DNA of 64,000 nt from assembly GCA_965230335.1 (NCBI GenBank), contig CBDDKS010000006.1, positions 1-64,000 of the forward strand, written 5' to 3'. The stretch is from CBDDKS01 sp965230335 (GTDB lineage: Bacteria; Pseudomonadota; Gammaproteobacteria; Enterobacterales; Kangiellaceae). The notes under the pieces were generated by a model. The model was not told where the DNA came from, did not search any database, and saw only the letters and a program-made list of their open reading frames with translations. A program made the translations under genes and the position numbers. Of this stretch, positions 46,038 through 54,960 are shown one piece after another (position 1 is the first letter of the stretch; each line of letters opens with the position of its first letter).

Positions 46038-47469
46038 TTGCAATACTTCTTATCTCTTGTAACAGTTGTTGGATATGTTCTAAACACGTATGTTCATTTA
46101 AAACCACAATTCTAAGATGTCTAATACCATTTAATTCTGTCGAGGTAATATAAAATTTACCACGCTTTATCAATTCATTTCTTAAAGATAATTGAAAATC
46201 ATTGCCCTCAGGGCCACCCGTATATCTAAAACAAAGAATATTGGATTGTGGTTTATACGGGCATTCGAAATCACTGGCATCATGAATGACATGATAAAAA
46301 TCACGTGTGATGGCATACTGGTGTGATACATAATCAGATAAAGCTTGTTCGCCTTCTGCAGCAAGTACCCAAAAGAGCTTTGTTGCTATAGGAGCTTTTG
46401 TGCACTCCAGTGTGTAATTCATCAAATCAAACCCTGGCGTTTCTTTATCATGAAATAAATAACTGCCTTTTTGTTGAAAGGTTGATGCCATTGATTGGCT
46501 GTCTTTAAATAATACGGCGGCACATAAGGTGGTTGTTCTTAACATTTTATGTGTATCCCATATTAATGAATCTGCTTTTTCCACACCCGCTAAAAGGTGC
46601 TTTTCATGCTCGGACACCAAAGCTGATGCACCATGAGCACCGTCAATATGTAACCACAATCCCTCTTGGTTACAAAAATCACCGATATCTTCAACAGGAT
46701 CATACAATCCCGTTGCTGTTGCACAACCATTAATGACAACGGCCATAACGATTTTTCCGTCATTTTTAGCAGCTTCATAAGTATTTTTAAGAGACTGCAA
46801 ATTGACCATTTCATGATTGTCTGTCGGCATTTTATAAATAGCGGAATGTCCTAATCCCATAATTGAAATGGCTCTTGCTATCGAGTAATGAGACACATCA
46901 GGAGCAATCACCACTAAATTATCCGGGTTTCCATTTTCCCAGGCCTGTGGAGCCACTTTCGCTCTGGCGGCAAGTAATGCTGTCAGGTTAGCCATAGAAC
47001 CACCGTGCGTCATAATGCCTGAGCCATTTTCTGTTTTTTGAGTAAAATCAGTTATATTTTGTTCATTGAACCAACCCACCTTTTGCAACATCCAATTGAC
47101 CATGGTTTGTTCAATCACTGCTCCGCCAGGCCCCATTTCATAAATGGCCATAGGATTGTTAATCACACCATGAACAAAATCAGCAACGCCGGAAGCAAGA
47201 TGAGAAGACGCGACTTGATGCCCCAGATAACGCGGATGATGCATATGCTGGCTGGATTCCAAATAAGGTGACAAAAACGTCATGACGTTATTAGTATCAA
47301 GCCCGCCCTCATAAATCCACTTTTCCAATTGTAATTGTTCAGCCAGTTCTGAAGCTATGGGTTGTTTTAATACAGGGCTATCACCATTTTGACTCTCCTC
47401 AATATATTCTTCTAAATGAGGTAATATCCGGGTAATAATTGACGTAAAATCTTGAGCAGTGTTCTTCAT
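46027..47469 (-). CDS. PLP-dependent group II amino acid decarboxylase
   Basis: 480 residues. PLP lysine Lys308 (IWDTHKML), Asp276 (LHIDGAHG) and stacking His194 (DVSHYSIARA) define the group II fold shared by glutamate, aspartate, aromatic and 2,4-diaminobutyrate decarboxylases. The substrate cannot be read from sequence. It is the first gene of the decarboxylase-nitrilase-hydrolase run. Confidence 0.85.
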   Translation of the reverse strand: MKNTAQDFTSIITRILPHLEEYIEESQNGDSPVLKQPIASELAEQLQLEKWIYEGGLDTNNVMTFLSPYLESSQHMHHPRYLGHQVASSHLASGVADFVHGVINNPMAIYEMGPGGAVIEQTMVNWMLQKVGWFNEQNITDFTQKTENGSGIMTHGGSMANLTALLAARAKVAPQAWENGNPDNLVVIAPDVSHYSIARAISIMGLGHSAIYKMPTDNHEMVNLQSLKNTYEAAKNDGKIVMAVVINGCATATGLYDPVEDIGDFCNQEGLWLHIDGAHGASALVSEHEKHLLAGVEKADSLIWDTHKMLRTTTLCAAVLFKDSQSMASTFQQKGSYLFHDKETPGFDLMNYTLECTKAPIATKLFWVLAAEGEQALSDYVSHQYAITRDFYHVIHDASDFECPYKPQSNILCFRYTGGPEGNDFQLSLRNELIKRGKFYITSTELNGIRHLRIVVLNEHTCLEHIQQLLQEIRSIANEQ

Positions 47470-47704
47470 AATAAATAAGCTAGATTGGAATGTAATTGGG
47501 TACTACTGAAAATGGCCATAGAATACAATATCATTTGATATTAGCAAGTGATTTTAATGGATTTCTCTATAAGCAATTGATTATCTTATCTTTATCATTA
47601 TTTACTGGTGTGATATGGCGTTTGCATTTTATTTTTTAGCAACTATATTCTTTGTAGATATAGAGTCATGGTCTCTATGAAAATTACATACAAAAGGCAT
47701 CTAT

Positions 47705-48892
47705 ATGAAAAAACATCTTCTTTTGTTGGTCGTATCCATTTTTCTTGCTTCATGCAGCAGTGTTAAACAAGCTGAAAAAGCACTCAACACGGGTAATTAT
47801 GAACAAACCATTCATATCGCACTCAATAAATTAAAAACCAATAAACAACAAAAAAACAAACAGGCTTATATTCTTATGCTGGAAAACGCGTATGCCAAAG
47901 CCGTTGAGAGAGATAAAAGCACCCTATCCTTTCTTAAAAAAGAAGGCAATCCTGATAATATTCAGCGTATTTATCATCTTTATGTATCGTTAAAGAACAG
48001 ACAAGAAAAAATAAAGCCACTATTGCCCCTATATTTAATAGAACAAAAACGTCCAGCACTTTTCGATTTTAATAATTACGACAATGACATTATTTTAACT
48101 AAAAATAAATTATCAAACCATTTATATACCAATGCAAATACTTTGTTATCCCAGGCGACGACTAAAGAAGACTATCGAGCCGTTTACAATCAATTGATGA
48201 CTCTTAATAATATCTCGCCCAACTATAAAAAAACGCATCAATTAATGAAAGTGTCCCATTTAAAAGGAACACGTTTTATTAAAGTTCATGTAAAAAATAA
48301 AACCAACATGGTCATTCCAAAGTCGTTACAAACGGATTTACTTAATTTTGATACTTACGGGCTCAATGATCAATGGACCGTTTACCATAACCGGCCTCAA
48401 AATTCCATCAAGTATGACTATGTGATGGATATCACCTTTAGAGAGATCAAGACATCTCCTGAGCAACTGAGAGAACGGCAGTTAAAAAAAGAAAAACTCA
48501 TAAAAGATGGTTGGAAATATTTACGAAACAACAGTGGTCAATTCATTTTGGATAATAAGGGAAAAAAAATAAAAGTGGACAATATGATAAAAGTGTATTG
48601 TCATTATTATGAATTTATTCAATTAAAATCTGTCAATATCAATGGACATGTACAGTATAGAAACTTAAACACACAACAATTACTTAAAGCCTTTCCTATT
48701 TCAAGTGAATTTACTTTTAAACATATTTACGCCAATTACAAAGGCGATAAACGTGCTCTGGAAAATAACCTTTTACCCTATTTAACCCTTAAATCGGTTA
48801 AATTCCCTACAAACCAACAAATGATTTATGATTCCGGTACACATTTAAAAAATGAAATAAAAAAAATTATCGCTCAACATTCATTTGAATAA
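47705..48892 (+). CDS. Predicted lipoprotein of unknown function
   Basis: 395 residues with a clear lipoprotein signal (VVSIFLASC, Cys17). The N-terminal third is helical and TPR-like (EKALNTGNYEQTIHIAL). The rest is Lys/Asn-rich without known motifs. It stands alone, convergent with the PhoQ-like gene. No partner is evident. Confidence 0.65.
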   Translation: MKKHLLLLVVSIFLASCSSVKQAEKALNTGNYEQTIHIALNKLKTNKQQKNKQAYILMLENAYAKAVERDKSTLSFLKKEGNPDNIQRIYHLYVSLKNRQEKIKPLLPLYLIEQKRPALFDFNNYDNDIILTKNKLSNHLYTNANTLLSQATTKEDYRAVYNQLMTLNNISPNYKKTHQLMKVSHLKGTRFIKVHVKNKTNMVIPKSLQTDLLNFDTYGLNDQWTVYHNRPQNSIKYDYVMDITFREIKTSPEQLRERQLKKEKLIKDGWKYLRNNSGQFILDNKGKKIKVDNMIKVYCHYYEFIQLKSVNINGHVQYRNLNTQQLLKAFPISSEFTFKHIYANYKGDKRALENNLLPYLTLKSVKFPTNQQMIYDSGTHLKNEIKKIIAQHSFE

Positions 48893-48902
48893 TTCTGATG
48901 CT

Positions 48903-50267
48903 TTATTTTTTAAAATAAAAGGTTAAATGAAAACAGGCGCCGCCTAATTCGCTGTCTGAAATATGCAGTTCTCCCTGGTATTGTTCAACGAGTTCCTTAA
49001 CAATAGACAGACCGAGTCCTTGCCCTTCTACTGTTTCATCCAAACGTACGCCTCTTTGTAAAATATTATAACGTACAGCCTTACTTACGCCAGGACCATC
49101 ATCTTCAACTTTAAGGGTTAATTGTTCTTTATTATCCGTTTTAATGCAGTTAAGTGTTAATTGAACCTGTGACTGACACCATTTACAGGCATTCTCCAGG
49201 AGGTTACCCAATATTTCCATTAAATCGCCTTCATCTCCGTAAAAACGGATACTGTCATCAGATGATATGACATTAATGGACACTTGTTTATCATGATACA
49301 CTTTTTGTAATGCAGAAATTATTTTTTCTACAGATGCATTCATATTGATTGAAGATAAAGTATATCCTTCCTGTAACAAGCTTGGCCTGCGCAACTGATA
49401 CTGAATAATCGTATCCATTCGTTCAATTTGCTGATCTAATAATGATTTTAATTCATCCTGGTGATACTCATGATGAATGGACCCTTTCATTAATGCCAGA
49501 GGTGTCTTTAAGCTATGTGCCAAGTTAGACAGTGTCATACGGTATTTCTCACGCTGATCACGTTCAGAGGCTATCAGTACATTCATATTTTTTGTTAAAG
49601 GTTTTAATTCATTAGGGTAATTTTCTGATAACCTCTGTGATTGTCCACTATCGATATTGGATAAATCTTTTGCTATTAAATTGAGTGGTTTTAATCCCCA
49701 GCGAAGTACCCATAATTGAATAATAAACATGGCCAAAAATATAAATGCTAACCACTGCCAGAATGTTTGTCGAAAAGACAAGATTAGTTTATCAAACAGA
49801 ATAGCTTCATATAATATGACCCATTGAAAACGATATTGTTTGTCATCAATATCACTTTCCCATACGGTAAGATAAGACAGTTGATAAAAGGCCATATCCT
49901 GTTTTTCCATTTGATTTAAAACAAAAACACCCTCTTCTTGTTGTGTATATTCCATGTCATCCAAGTCTACCGCACTAAATGAACGCCATAATTCACCCTG
50001 TTGTTCCGAGATTAAAAAAGCATAACTCCCACTGCCTATTTGGTTTAAATCTCTATCTATCACTTCTTCAGGTAAACTCAGATAACCGGCTGTTTCTTCT
50101 TCTGCAGCCGTTATCAGCATATAAATTTGCGCTTCCATTCGTTGTTCCAATTGTTTTAACAGGGTGTTTTTAAAACCTTTTTCAAGTAGTATCGCCATTA
50201 AACTGGTTAACACAATTAACGTAATCGTTAATAAAAGGCTCAGTCTGAATTTAAGTGAATGAATCAC
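48903..50267 (-). CDS. PhoQ-like sensor histidine kinase
   Basis: 454 residues. Helices at about 8-28 and 172-192 bracket a periplasmic sensor with an acidic patch (VDLDDMEYTQQEEG), as in PhoQ-type divalent cation or peptide sensors. A HAMP-like linker, H-box SNLAHSLKTPLALM with the phospho-accepting His, N-box NLLENACKW, and G-boxes VEDDGPGV and GQGLGLSIVKEL follow. It is the partner of the adjacent response regulator, 21 bp downstream of it. The signal is inferred to be Mg2+, low pH or cationic peptides by analogy only. Confidence 0.85.
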   Translation of the reverse strand: MIHSLKFRLSLLLTITLIVLTSLMAILLEKGFKNTLLKQLEQRMEAQIYMLITAAEEETAGYLSLPEEVIDRDLNQIGSGSYAFLISEQQGELWRSFSAVDLDDMEYTQQEEGVFVLNQMEKQDMAFYQLSYLTVWESDIDDKQYRFQWVILYEAILFDKLILSFRQTFWQWLAFIFLAMFIIQLWVLRWGLKPLNLIAKDLSNIDSGQSQRLSENYPNELKPLTKNMNVLIASERDQREKYRMTLSNLAHSLKTPLALMKGSIHHEYHQDELKSLLDQQIERMDTIIQYQLRRPSLLQEGYTLSSINMNASVEKIISALQKVYHDKQVSINVISSDDSIRFYGDEGDLMEILGNLLENACKWCQSQVQLTLNCIKTDNKEQLTLKVEDDGPGVSKAVRYNILQRGVRLDETVEGQGLGLSIVKELVEQYQGELHISDSELGGACFHLTFYFKK

Positions 50268-50288
50268 GTTTTCTAAAATAGTTTTGTT

Positions 50289-50969
50289 TTATTGATTAAG
50301 ATCTGGATTAATACGATAGCCACGTCCACGTAATGTTTCAATAGGGTTTAAATCGCCATTGGGATCCAGTTTTTTACGAAGGCGACGCACAAAAACCTCT
50401 AGTACATTACTGTCTTTATCTTGATCCTGTTCATAAATATGTTCCGTCAATTCTGTTTTCGAAATAACCTTTTGTGAATTCACAATCAAATATTCTAACA
50501 CTTTGTATTCATAAGCCGTTAATTCCAATGCTTGATTATTGAGTAATACTTCCTGTGATAAGGTATTTAAAACGATAGGGCCTATTTGAATTTTAGGATT
50601 AGAGTGACCAGTCGAGCGTCTTAATAGTGCATTAACTCTGGCTAGTAACTCTTCCATTTGAAAAGGTTTCACCAAATAATCATCCGCACCTCTTGATAGA
50701 CCTTCCACTTTATCCTGCCACCTGTCTCTTGCCGTAAGGATAAGAATAGGAAAGTCTTTATTTTTTTCTCTGATATTTTGTATGAGATCTAATCCATTAA
50801 GCTCAGGCAAACCCAAATCAATAATGGCCAGATCTTGCGGATATTCTACAGCATAAAACAAACCATCTTTTCCATCAAAAGCCTGATCCACAGCAAAACC
50901 CGCTTTATTCAATGTGGTTTTAAGTTGTTCCTGCAATATTTTTTCGTCTTCTACAATAAGCAATCGCAT
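50289..50969 (-). CDS. PhoP-like OmpR-family response regulator
   Basis: 226 residues. Receiver with acidic pocket VEDE, phospho-acceptor Asp51 (LAIIDLGLPELNG) and the KPF Lys. The C-terminal winged helix (LTAYEYKVLEYLIVNSQKVISKTEL, shown in part: LTAYEYKVLEYL) binds DNA. Length and sequence suit the PhoP subgroup. It starts 11 bp after a PepSY-like gene and precedes the kinase, so the three genes are one operon. Confidence 0.88.
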   Translation of the reverse strand: MRLLIVEDEKILQEQLKTTLNKAGFAVDQAFDGKDGLFYAVEYPQDLAIIDLGLPELNGLDLIQNIREKNKDFPILILTARDRWQDKVEGLSRGADDYLVKPFQMEELLARVNALLRRSTGHSNPKIQIGPIVLNTLSQEVLLNNQALELTAYEYKVLEYLIVNSQKVISKTELTEHIYEQDQDKDSNVLEVFVRRLRKKLDPNGDLNPIETLRGRGYRINPDLNQ

Positions 50970-50980
50970 AATATAAATGA

Positions 50981-51274
50981 TTATTTGGTTTTATAGTGAA
51001 ATGAACAGGCCGGTATTCTCAATACTTTCACATGCCCTTTATGATTGACCACTTTGACTTTATAGATGGGTGGTTTACTTTTTAAGTAGAGTTTTGCAGA
51101 TAGAACTTTACCTTTTTTTCTTTGTGTTGCAATGGCAATAGCCTTACTTTTTGTAATCGTCATGCAAGGCTTATTTTGATTGACCGTGTTATTTTGAGCA
51201 TATTGATATTCAGTATATCCACTCAGCGAAAATACTGTTAAGTAAGTCAATATCAGTGTTTTCTTTATAATCAT
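50981..51274 (-). CDS. Exported PepSY-like small protein
   Basis: 97 residues with a signal-like start (TLILTYLTVFSLSG). The body shows one PepSY-like unit: ITKSKAIAIATQRKKGKVLSA, read in part as SKAIAIATQ, then YKVKVVNHKGHVKVLRI. PepSY proteins often sit beside PhoPQ-type systems and may modulate the sensor or bind peptidases. It is the first gene of this operon. Confidence 0.65.
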   Translation of the reverse strand: MIIKKTLILTYLTVFSLSGYTEYQYAQNNTVNQNKPCMTITKSKAIAIATQRKKGKVLSAKLYLKSKPPIYKVKVVNHKGHVKVLRIPACSFHYKTK

Positions 51275-51391
51275 ATGCTTAATCTAATCATGATTTGTAT
51301 CATATATGTGCGTTAGTCTATTGTGCTGTGAAAAATAAAGCAAGCTGCTGTTCCCTATATGCTTTTTGAATAGACAGCTTGCTTTATACTT

Positions 51392-51928
51392 TTAAAGCCT
51401 AACTAAAATACGGCGTCCGGGTTGATGCGGCAATTCTGTTTTATAATATCGTTTGCCTAACTTATAAGTCACTTGATAACCCACCACTTCTGATTGAGTC
51501 TCATATTGGTATTCTCGATAACATTCCTCATGATACCTATATTGGGGAGCTTTCTTACCTAAGTGGCTGCCGATTACTGCTCCAGAAAAAGCACCTAAAC
51601 GCTTTGAAGCTTTATCATGACCCAATTGGTAACCGATTGCCGCACCTAAAATACCACCAGATACTTTATTGATATGCTGCTTGGACTTTACCTGATAGCA
51701 GACTTTAACAGGCTTTTTCACTTTGACGTATTCAATAATCGGCTGGGAATCAACCACTTTTGCCCAAACTTTATGGTTATATGTATAGGCATGTTGACGA
51801 TCATATTGATGATAATGTTTCACAACCACATGCTTTTTACCGACATGGTGTTTTTTGTGGTGATGATGTTTCGCCATACTAGGCATGGCAGTGATCATAA
51901 TCAAAACGAAAGGTAGCAATTTCATCAT
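51392..51928 (-). CDS. Glycine-zipper outer membrane-type protein with His-rich N-terminus
   Basis: 178 residues (or 177 from the second Met). A signal peptide ends near PSMAK; a His-rich stretch (HHHHKKHHVGKKH) follows and may bind metal. The glycine zipper VSGGILGAAIGYQLGH with GAFSGAVIGSHLG is like SlyB/17-kDa surface antigen proteins. It lies 117 bp upstream of the PepSY-phoPQ-like operon on the same strand. SlyB-type proteins are PhoPQ-regulated in enterobacteria, which makes the linkage interesting. Confidence 0.7.
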   Translation of the reverse strand: MMKLLPFVLIMITAMPSMAKHHHHKKHHVGKKHVVVKHYHQYDRQHAYTYNHKVWAKVVDSQPIIEYVKVKKPVKVCYQVKSKQHINKVSGGILGAAIGYQLGHDKASKRLGAFSGAVIGSHLGKKAPQYRYHEECYREYQYETQSEVVGYQVTYKLGKRYYKTELPHQPGRRILVRL

Positions 51929-52113
51929 AGTCGTACTCTCTTTTAATGATTGGACTTATGATAAATACTAGCCTTGAGAAGCTGAACCCAATCTGAACAG
52001 AATAAAACAATACATATTATCTTATAATTTAAATTAAAAATATCCCTTAATTATTTGATTTTAAATAAATTACTATTATTTTATAATCTCCATCTTATTT
52101 AAAGATACTGATC

Positions 52114-54039
52114 TTATACAAATATACTGATTCCACGCTCATCAATGATACTCTCTTTTTTTGTCTCTATGATAGATACACCCTCTGATTCATGGCCCAT
52201 TTCTCCATCTCTATCCGCAGAAGCCAGGTGTTCGGGAGATTGGTGAGAAGCTTCTCCGTCTTTCTTACCTTGATTCAATTGAATTTCAGCATTATCAAGT
52301 ATGTCTTTTAGCTTATCCATATTTTGTTCAAACAATTCCCTGGTTTGACTGTGATTCACCTGAATAGCCACTTGTGTCGAACCGTTTTGCTGGCTGACTT
52401 TTATCGTTAGTGGACCCAATTCTGGTGGGTCTAACTGAATTTCAGCAGTTTCAACACCTGAACGCAGCATCCATGTAATTTTATGAGCAAAGTCACTTTG
52501 CCATTGTCGAGCATGTAATTGTAGAGGTTGAGAAATTTGCTGAGTACGCTCTAGTGCATCTACACCATTACCTGATGACATAGGCATGGTTAGCGCACTG
52601 GGTTTATGTCCGGTTTCTTCTGTTTTATTGCCCCCTGTTGTACTGGCTTCGTCAACATCAGCAGCTTTAGCAGCCAAGGATTCAACAGAAATCGTATCAC
52701 CAATTTTTGTTTGGTTTAATAGTGAGGCTAAAGTAATGGCCTTGTTGGTATCCGGTGTAAAGTGTTTCGCTTCAACAGGAAAAGGTGCGCCAGGTATTGA
52801 TGGGCGTTCATTAGATGCATGAGGTGATGCTTTTTTATTGAACACATTTGACATAGTATTATTTTCCTCTCTGTATCGTGTAAACATTTTATTTTGCTCT
52901 TCTAATTGAGACCAATGAGTTAAATCATTTTTTAAGATTGCCATTTTTTCCGACTGCTCTAATTTATTTAACGTCGGATAAAGTGGTGTATTCAGGCTTT
53001 TTTTGTCTTCATTGACTTTTGTTGGAGAAAGTTCAAGTGATTTTGTATCTTTTAAATTCAATGCCTCTTGTTTGTTAATATTAGGAAACAGATCATTTTT
53101 TCTATGTTCTGTTTCATGAGGCTCTATAGTACCTACTTTTTGAGTAACAACATTTTTTACATCGTTTAACAAAGGCTCTTTATTATTTTTGATATTATTT
53201 GAAGTATCTGCAACAGGCTTGGCAGTCTCATTCAATAGCGTCTTTATATGATTCTTCTTATCGCCAGTCGATTTTTCACCATTGTTATAAAGAGGCTTAA
53301 GTTCACCATTGATATTCGTTGTTATTTTTTCATTGATTTGAGAAATATTATGAACAATATCTGCATCAAGTGATACTTGATTACCGGCTGCTTTGCCATT
53401 CAAAGCATTGTCCTGTGTATCTATTGGTTGGTTTGATTTTTTGGTTGAAGGTATGTTGTTCGCAGTAATAATTTTTTCAGCGTTTTCTTTTACATTCCCT
53501 TCTTTTATATTCCCAGTGTTCAAAAGCTCATTGATTGTTTTACCTGTATCACTTGAGTGTTGTAACTCATCCACTTGGATTGGTGTTTGAATGTGGTGTG
53601 TAAAAATAAACTTTTTTTCAGACACTGTTTCAATAGCAATGGCATCATCAGGCGACAAAGAATTTAAATTTTCTATGGTATTCTTTTCAAAGTGCACGAG
53701 ATCTTGCTGTATATCATCAGCTGAAGTGGGCAAATATTCTGGTAATCTTGCTTGTTTTAGTGGCAAACCTTTGCCTTCTAAACCCTGAGCAAGTTGTTGG
53801 ACGTCCTTGCTCTCTTCTTTTACAAATTGTGAAAAAACATTTAAAAAAGGAGTATGAGACGTCGTATCTGATGAAATTTCACTTTTCCCTAAATGAGAAA
53901 TAGGTATAAATATATCTTTTAACCCGTTGTTATTATTTACTTTTTCTAAATTAGTTGAAGCACCGTTGTTCGCGACTCCTTCTAAACTGGCCTCGTTAAG
54001 GTCGAACGATATTGTATTGGAAAATAATAATACAGTCAC
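52114..54039 (-). CDS. fliK: FliK-like flagellar hook-length control protein
   Basis: 641 residues from GTG 54039. The N-terminal 480 residues are Asn/Lys/Ser-rich and low in structure, as in FliK rulers. The C-terminal Flg_hook domain (about 515-600) has AEIQLDPPELGPLTIKV and the QVAIQV strand. FliK measures hook length and switches export specificity. It is not inside a flagellar cluster here, so it could be a second FliK-like protein; the C-terminal domain is the basis of the call. Confidence 0.8.
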   Translation of the reverse strand: MTVLLFSNTISFDLNEASLEGVANNGASTNLEKVNNNNGLKDIFIPISHLGKSEISSDTTSHTPFLNVFSQFVKEESKDVQQLAQGLEGKGLPLKQARLPEYLPTSADDIQQDLVHFEKNTIENLNSLSPDDAIAIETVSEKKFIFTHHIQTPIQVDELQHSSDTGKTINELLNTGNIKEGNVKENAEKIITANNIPSTKKSNQPIDTQDNALNGKAAGNQVSLDADIVHNISQINEKITTNINGELKPLYNNGEKSTGDKKNHIKTLLNETAKPVADTSNNIKNNKEPLLNDVKNVVTQKVGTIEPHETEHRKNDLFPNINKQEALNLKDTKSLELSPTKVNEDKKSLNTPLYPTLNKLEQSEKMAILKNDLTHWSQLEEQNKMFTRYREENNTMSNVFNKKASPHASNERPSIPGAPFPVEAKHFTPDTNKAITLASLLNQTKIGDTISVESLAAKAADVDEASTTGGNKTEETGHKPSALTMPMSSGNGVDALERTQQISQPLQLHARQWQSDFAHKITWMLRSGVETAEIQLDPPELGPLTIKVSQQNGSTQVAIQVNHSQTRELFEQNMDKLKDILDNAEIQLNQGKKDGEASHQSPEHLASADRDGEMGHESEGVSIIETKKESIIDERGISIFV

Positions 54040-54162
54040 AATTGAAACCCACTCATTGATAATGTGTAGGTATTACTGCAACTTTAAAGCCAACTCTACT
54101 TTTTTCTAGACTTTATACACCAAAAATGACAGGTCACGAATAAAACTCCCCCCCAACTCAAA

Positions 54163-54189
54163 CCACTTGAAAGTATAGCGTTCAAGTGG
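54163..54189. terminator. Hairpin between fliK-like gene and rmf
   Basis: CCACTTGAA (54163-54171) and TTCAAGTGG (54181-54189) form a 9-bp stem with a 9-nt loop, 76 bp beyond the rmf stop on the minus strand. Likely ends rmf transcription, although the following T-run is short. Confidence 0.45.
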
Positions 54190-54264
54190 CTTAAGCATAG
54201 GTACTATTTTATGGTTTCCTCGAGTTGAGTTACCCGTATTAAGGCCTAAAAAATGAGCTGAATA

Positions 54265-54438
54265 TTAAACAAAAAGACCTTTACTTACCTCTGACCTGGC
54301 TTTTCGCCAGCCATTTAGCCAGTATTCTTTTATGTCTAATGATGAGTAAGGACATGCATCTCTTGATTTACCAACAATTCCTGCTTGAAACCCTCTAGAA
54401 TGAGCTCTATCCATGCGATCACGTTTCTGTCTTTTCAT
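54265..54438 (-). CDS. rmf: Ribosome modulation factor
   Basis: 57 residues: starts MKRQKRDRMDRAHSRGFQAG, includes CPYSS and WLNGWRKAR, as in E. coli RMF (55 residues). It binds 30S near the anti-Shine-Dalgarno region and drives 70S dimerisation into inactive 100S ribosomes in stationary phase. AAGGGG precedes the ATG. Restricted largely to Gammaproteobacteria. Confidence 0.95.
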   Translation of the reverse strand: MKRQKRDRMDRAHSRGFQAGIVGKSRDACPYSSLDIKEYWLNGWRKARSEVSKGLFV

Positions 54439-54960
54439 AGGCTACCCCTTTGTTTTCGGTTGAAAATGGGATGGAGGTGCGGAATAAGGGGCTTTCTGTA
54501 GTATGAAATTCTCTAACAATGCCGTTCACTCATTCACCAGAGAACTACAGCCAACCCTCTTAATCCACTCTTTGTAATTTAGTGACTTTTGGTTATAAGC
54601 TCCAATAAAAAATGGCTATAAGAATTTCTTTTATATTCAATGGAACTTTAACAAAGTTTCTTAAACATTAAATAAACAAAGTATTTTTATATTAAAAATC
54701 AAATAGTTATCTCATTAATTTTAGTTTTAAAGATAAAAATAGCTGTGTTTAATCACTTTATAGCTAAAAGCACTATAAAATTATAATTTTTTACAAAATC
54801 AACCTTATTTCAAACAGTTGTAGTCAACACATAGTCTTTTTTGTCTTATAGCCTGAAAATACAAAATCTATTCAAAATATTCTTTTTTATATCTGGTCCG
54901 ATTTCTAATCAAATCAAAAACCCCAATCAATATATATCTCAAAATACATGATGCTGTTGG
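54439..54960. other. AT-rich intergenic stretch without a supported gene
   Basis: No frame with start, ribosome-binding site and plausible composition was found on either strand. It should contain the rmf promoter near 54440-54500. Otherwise nothing recognisable. Confidence 0.5.
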
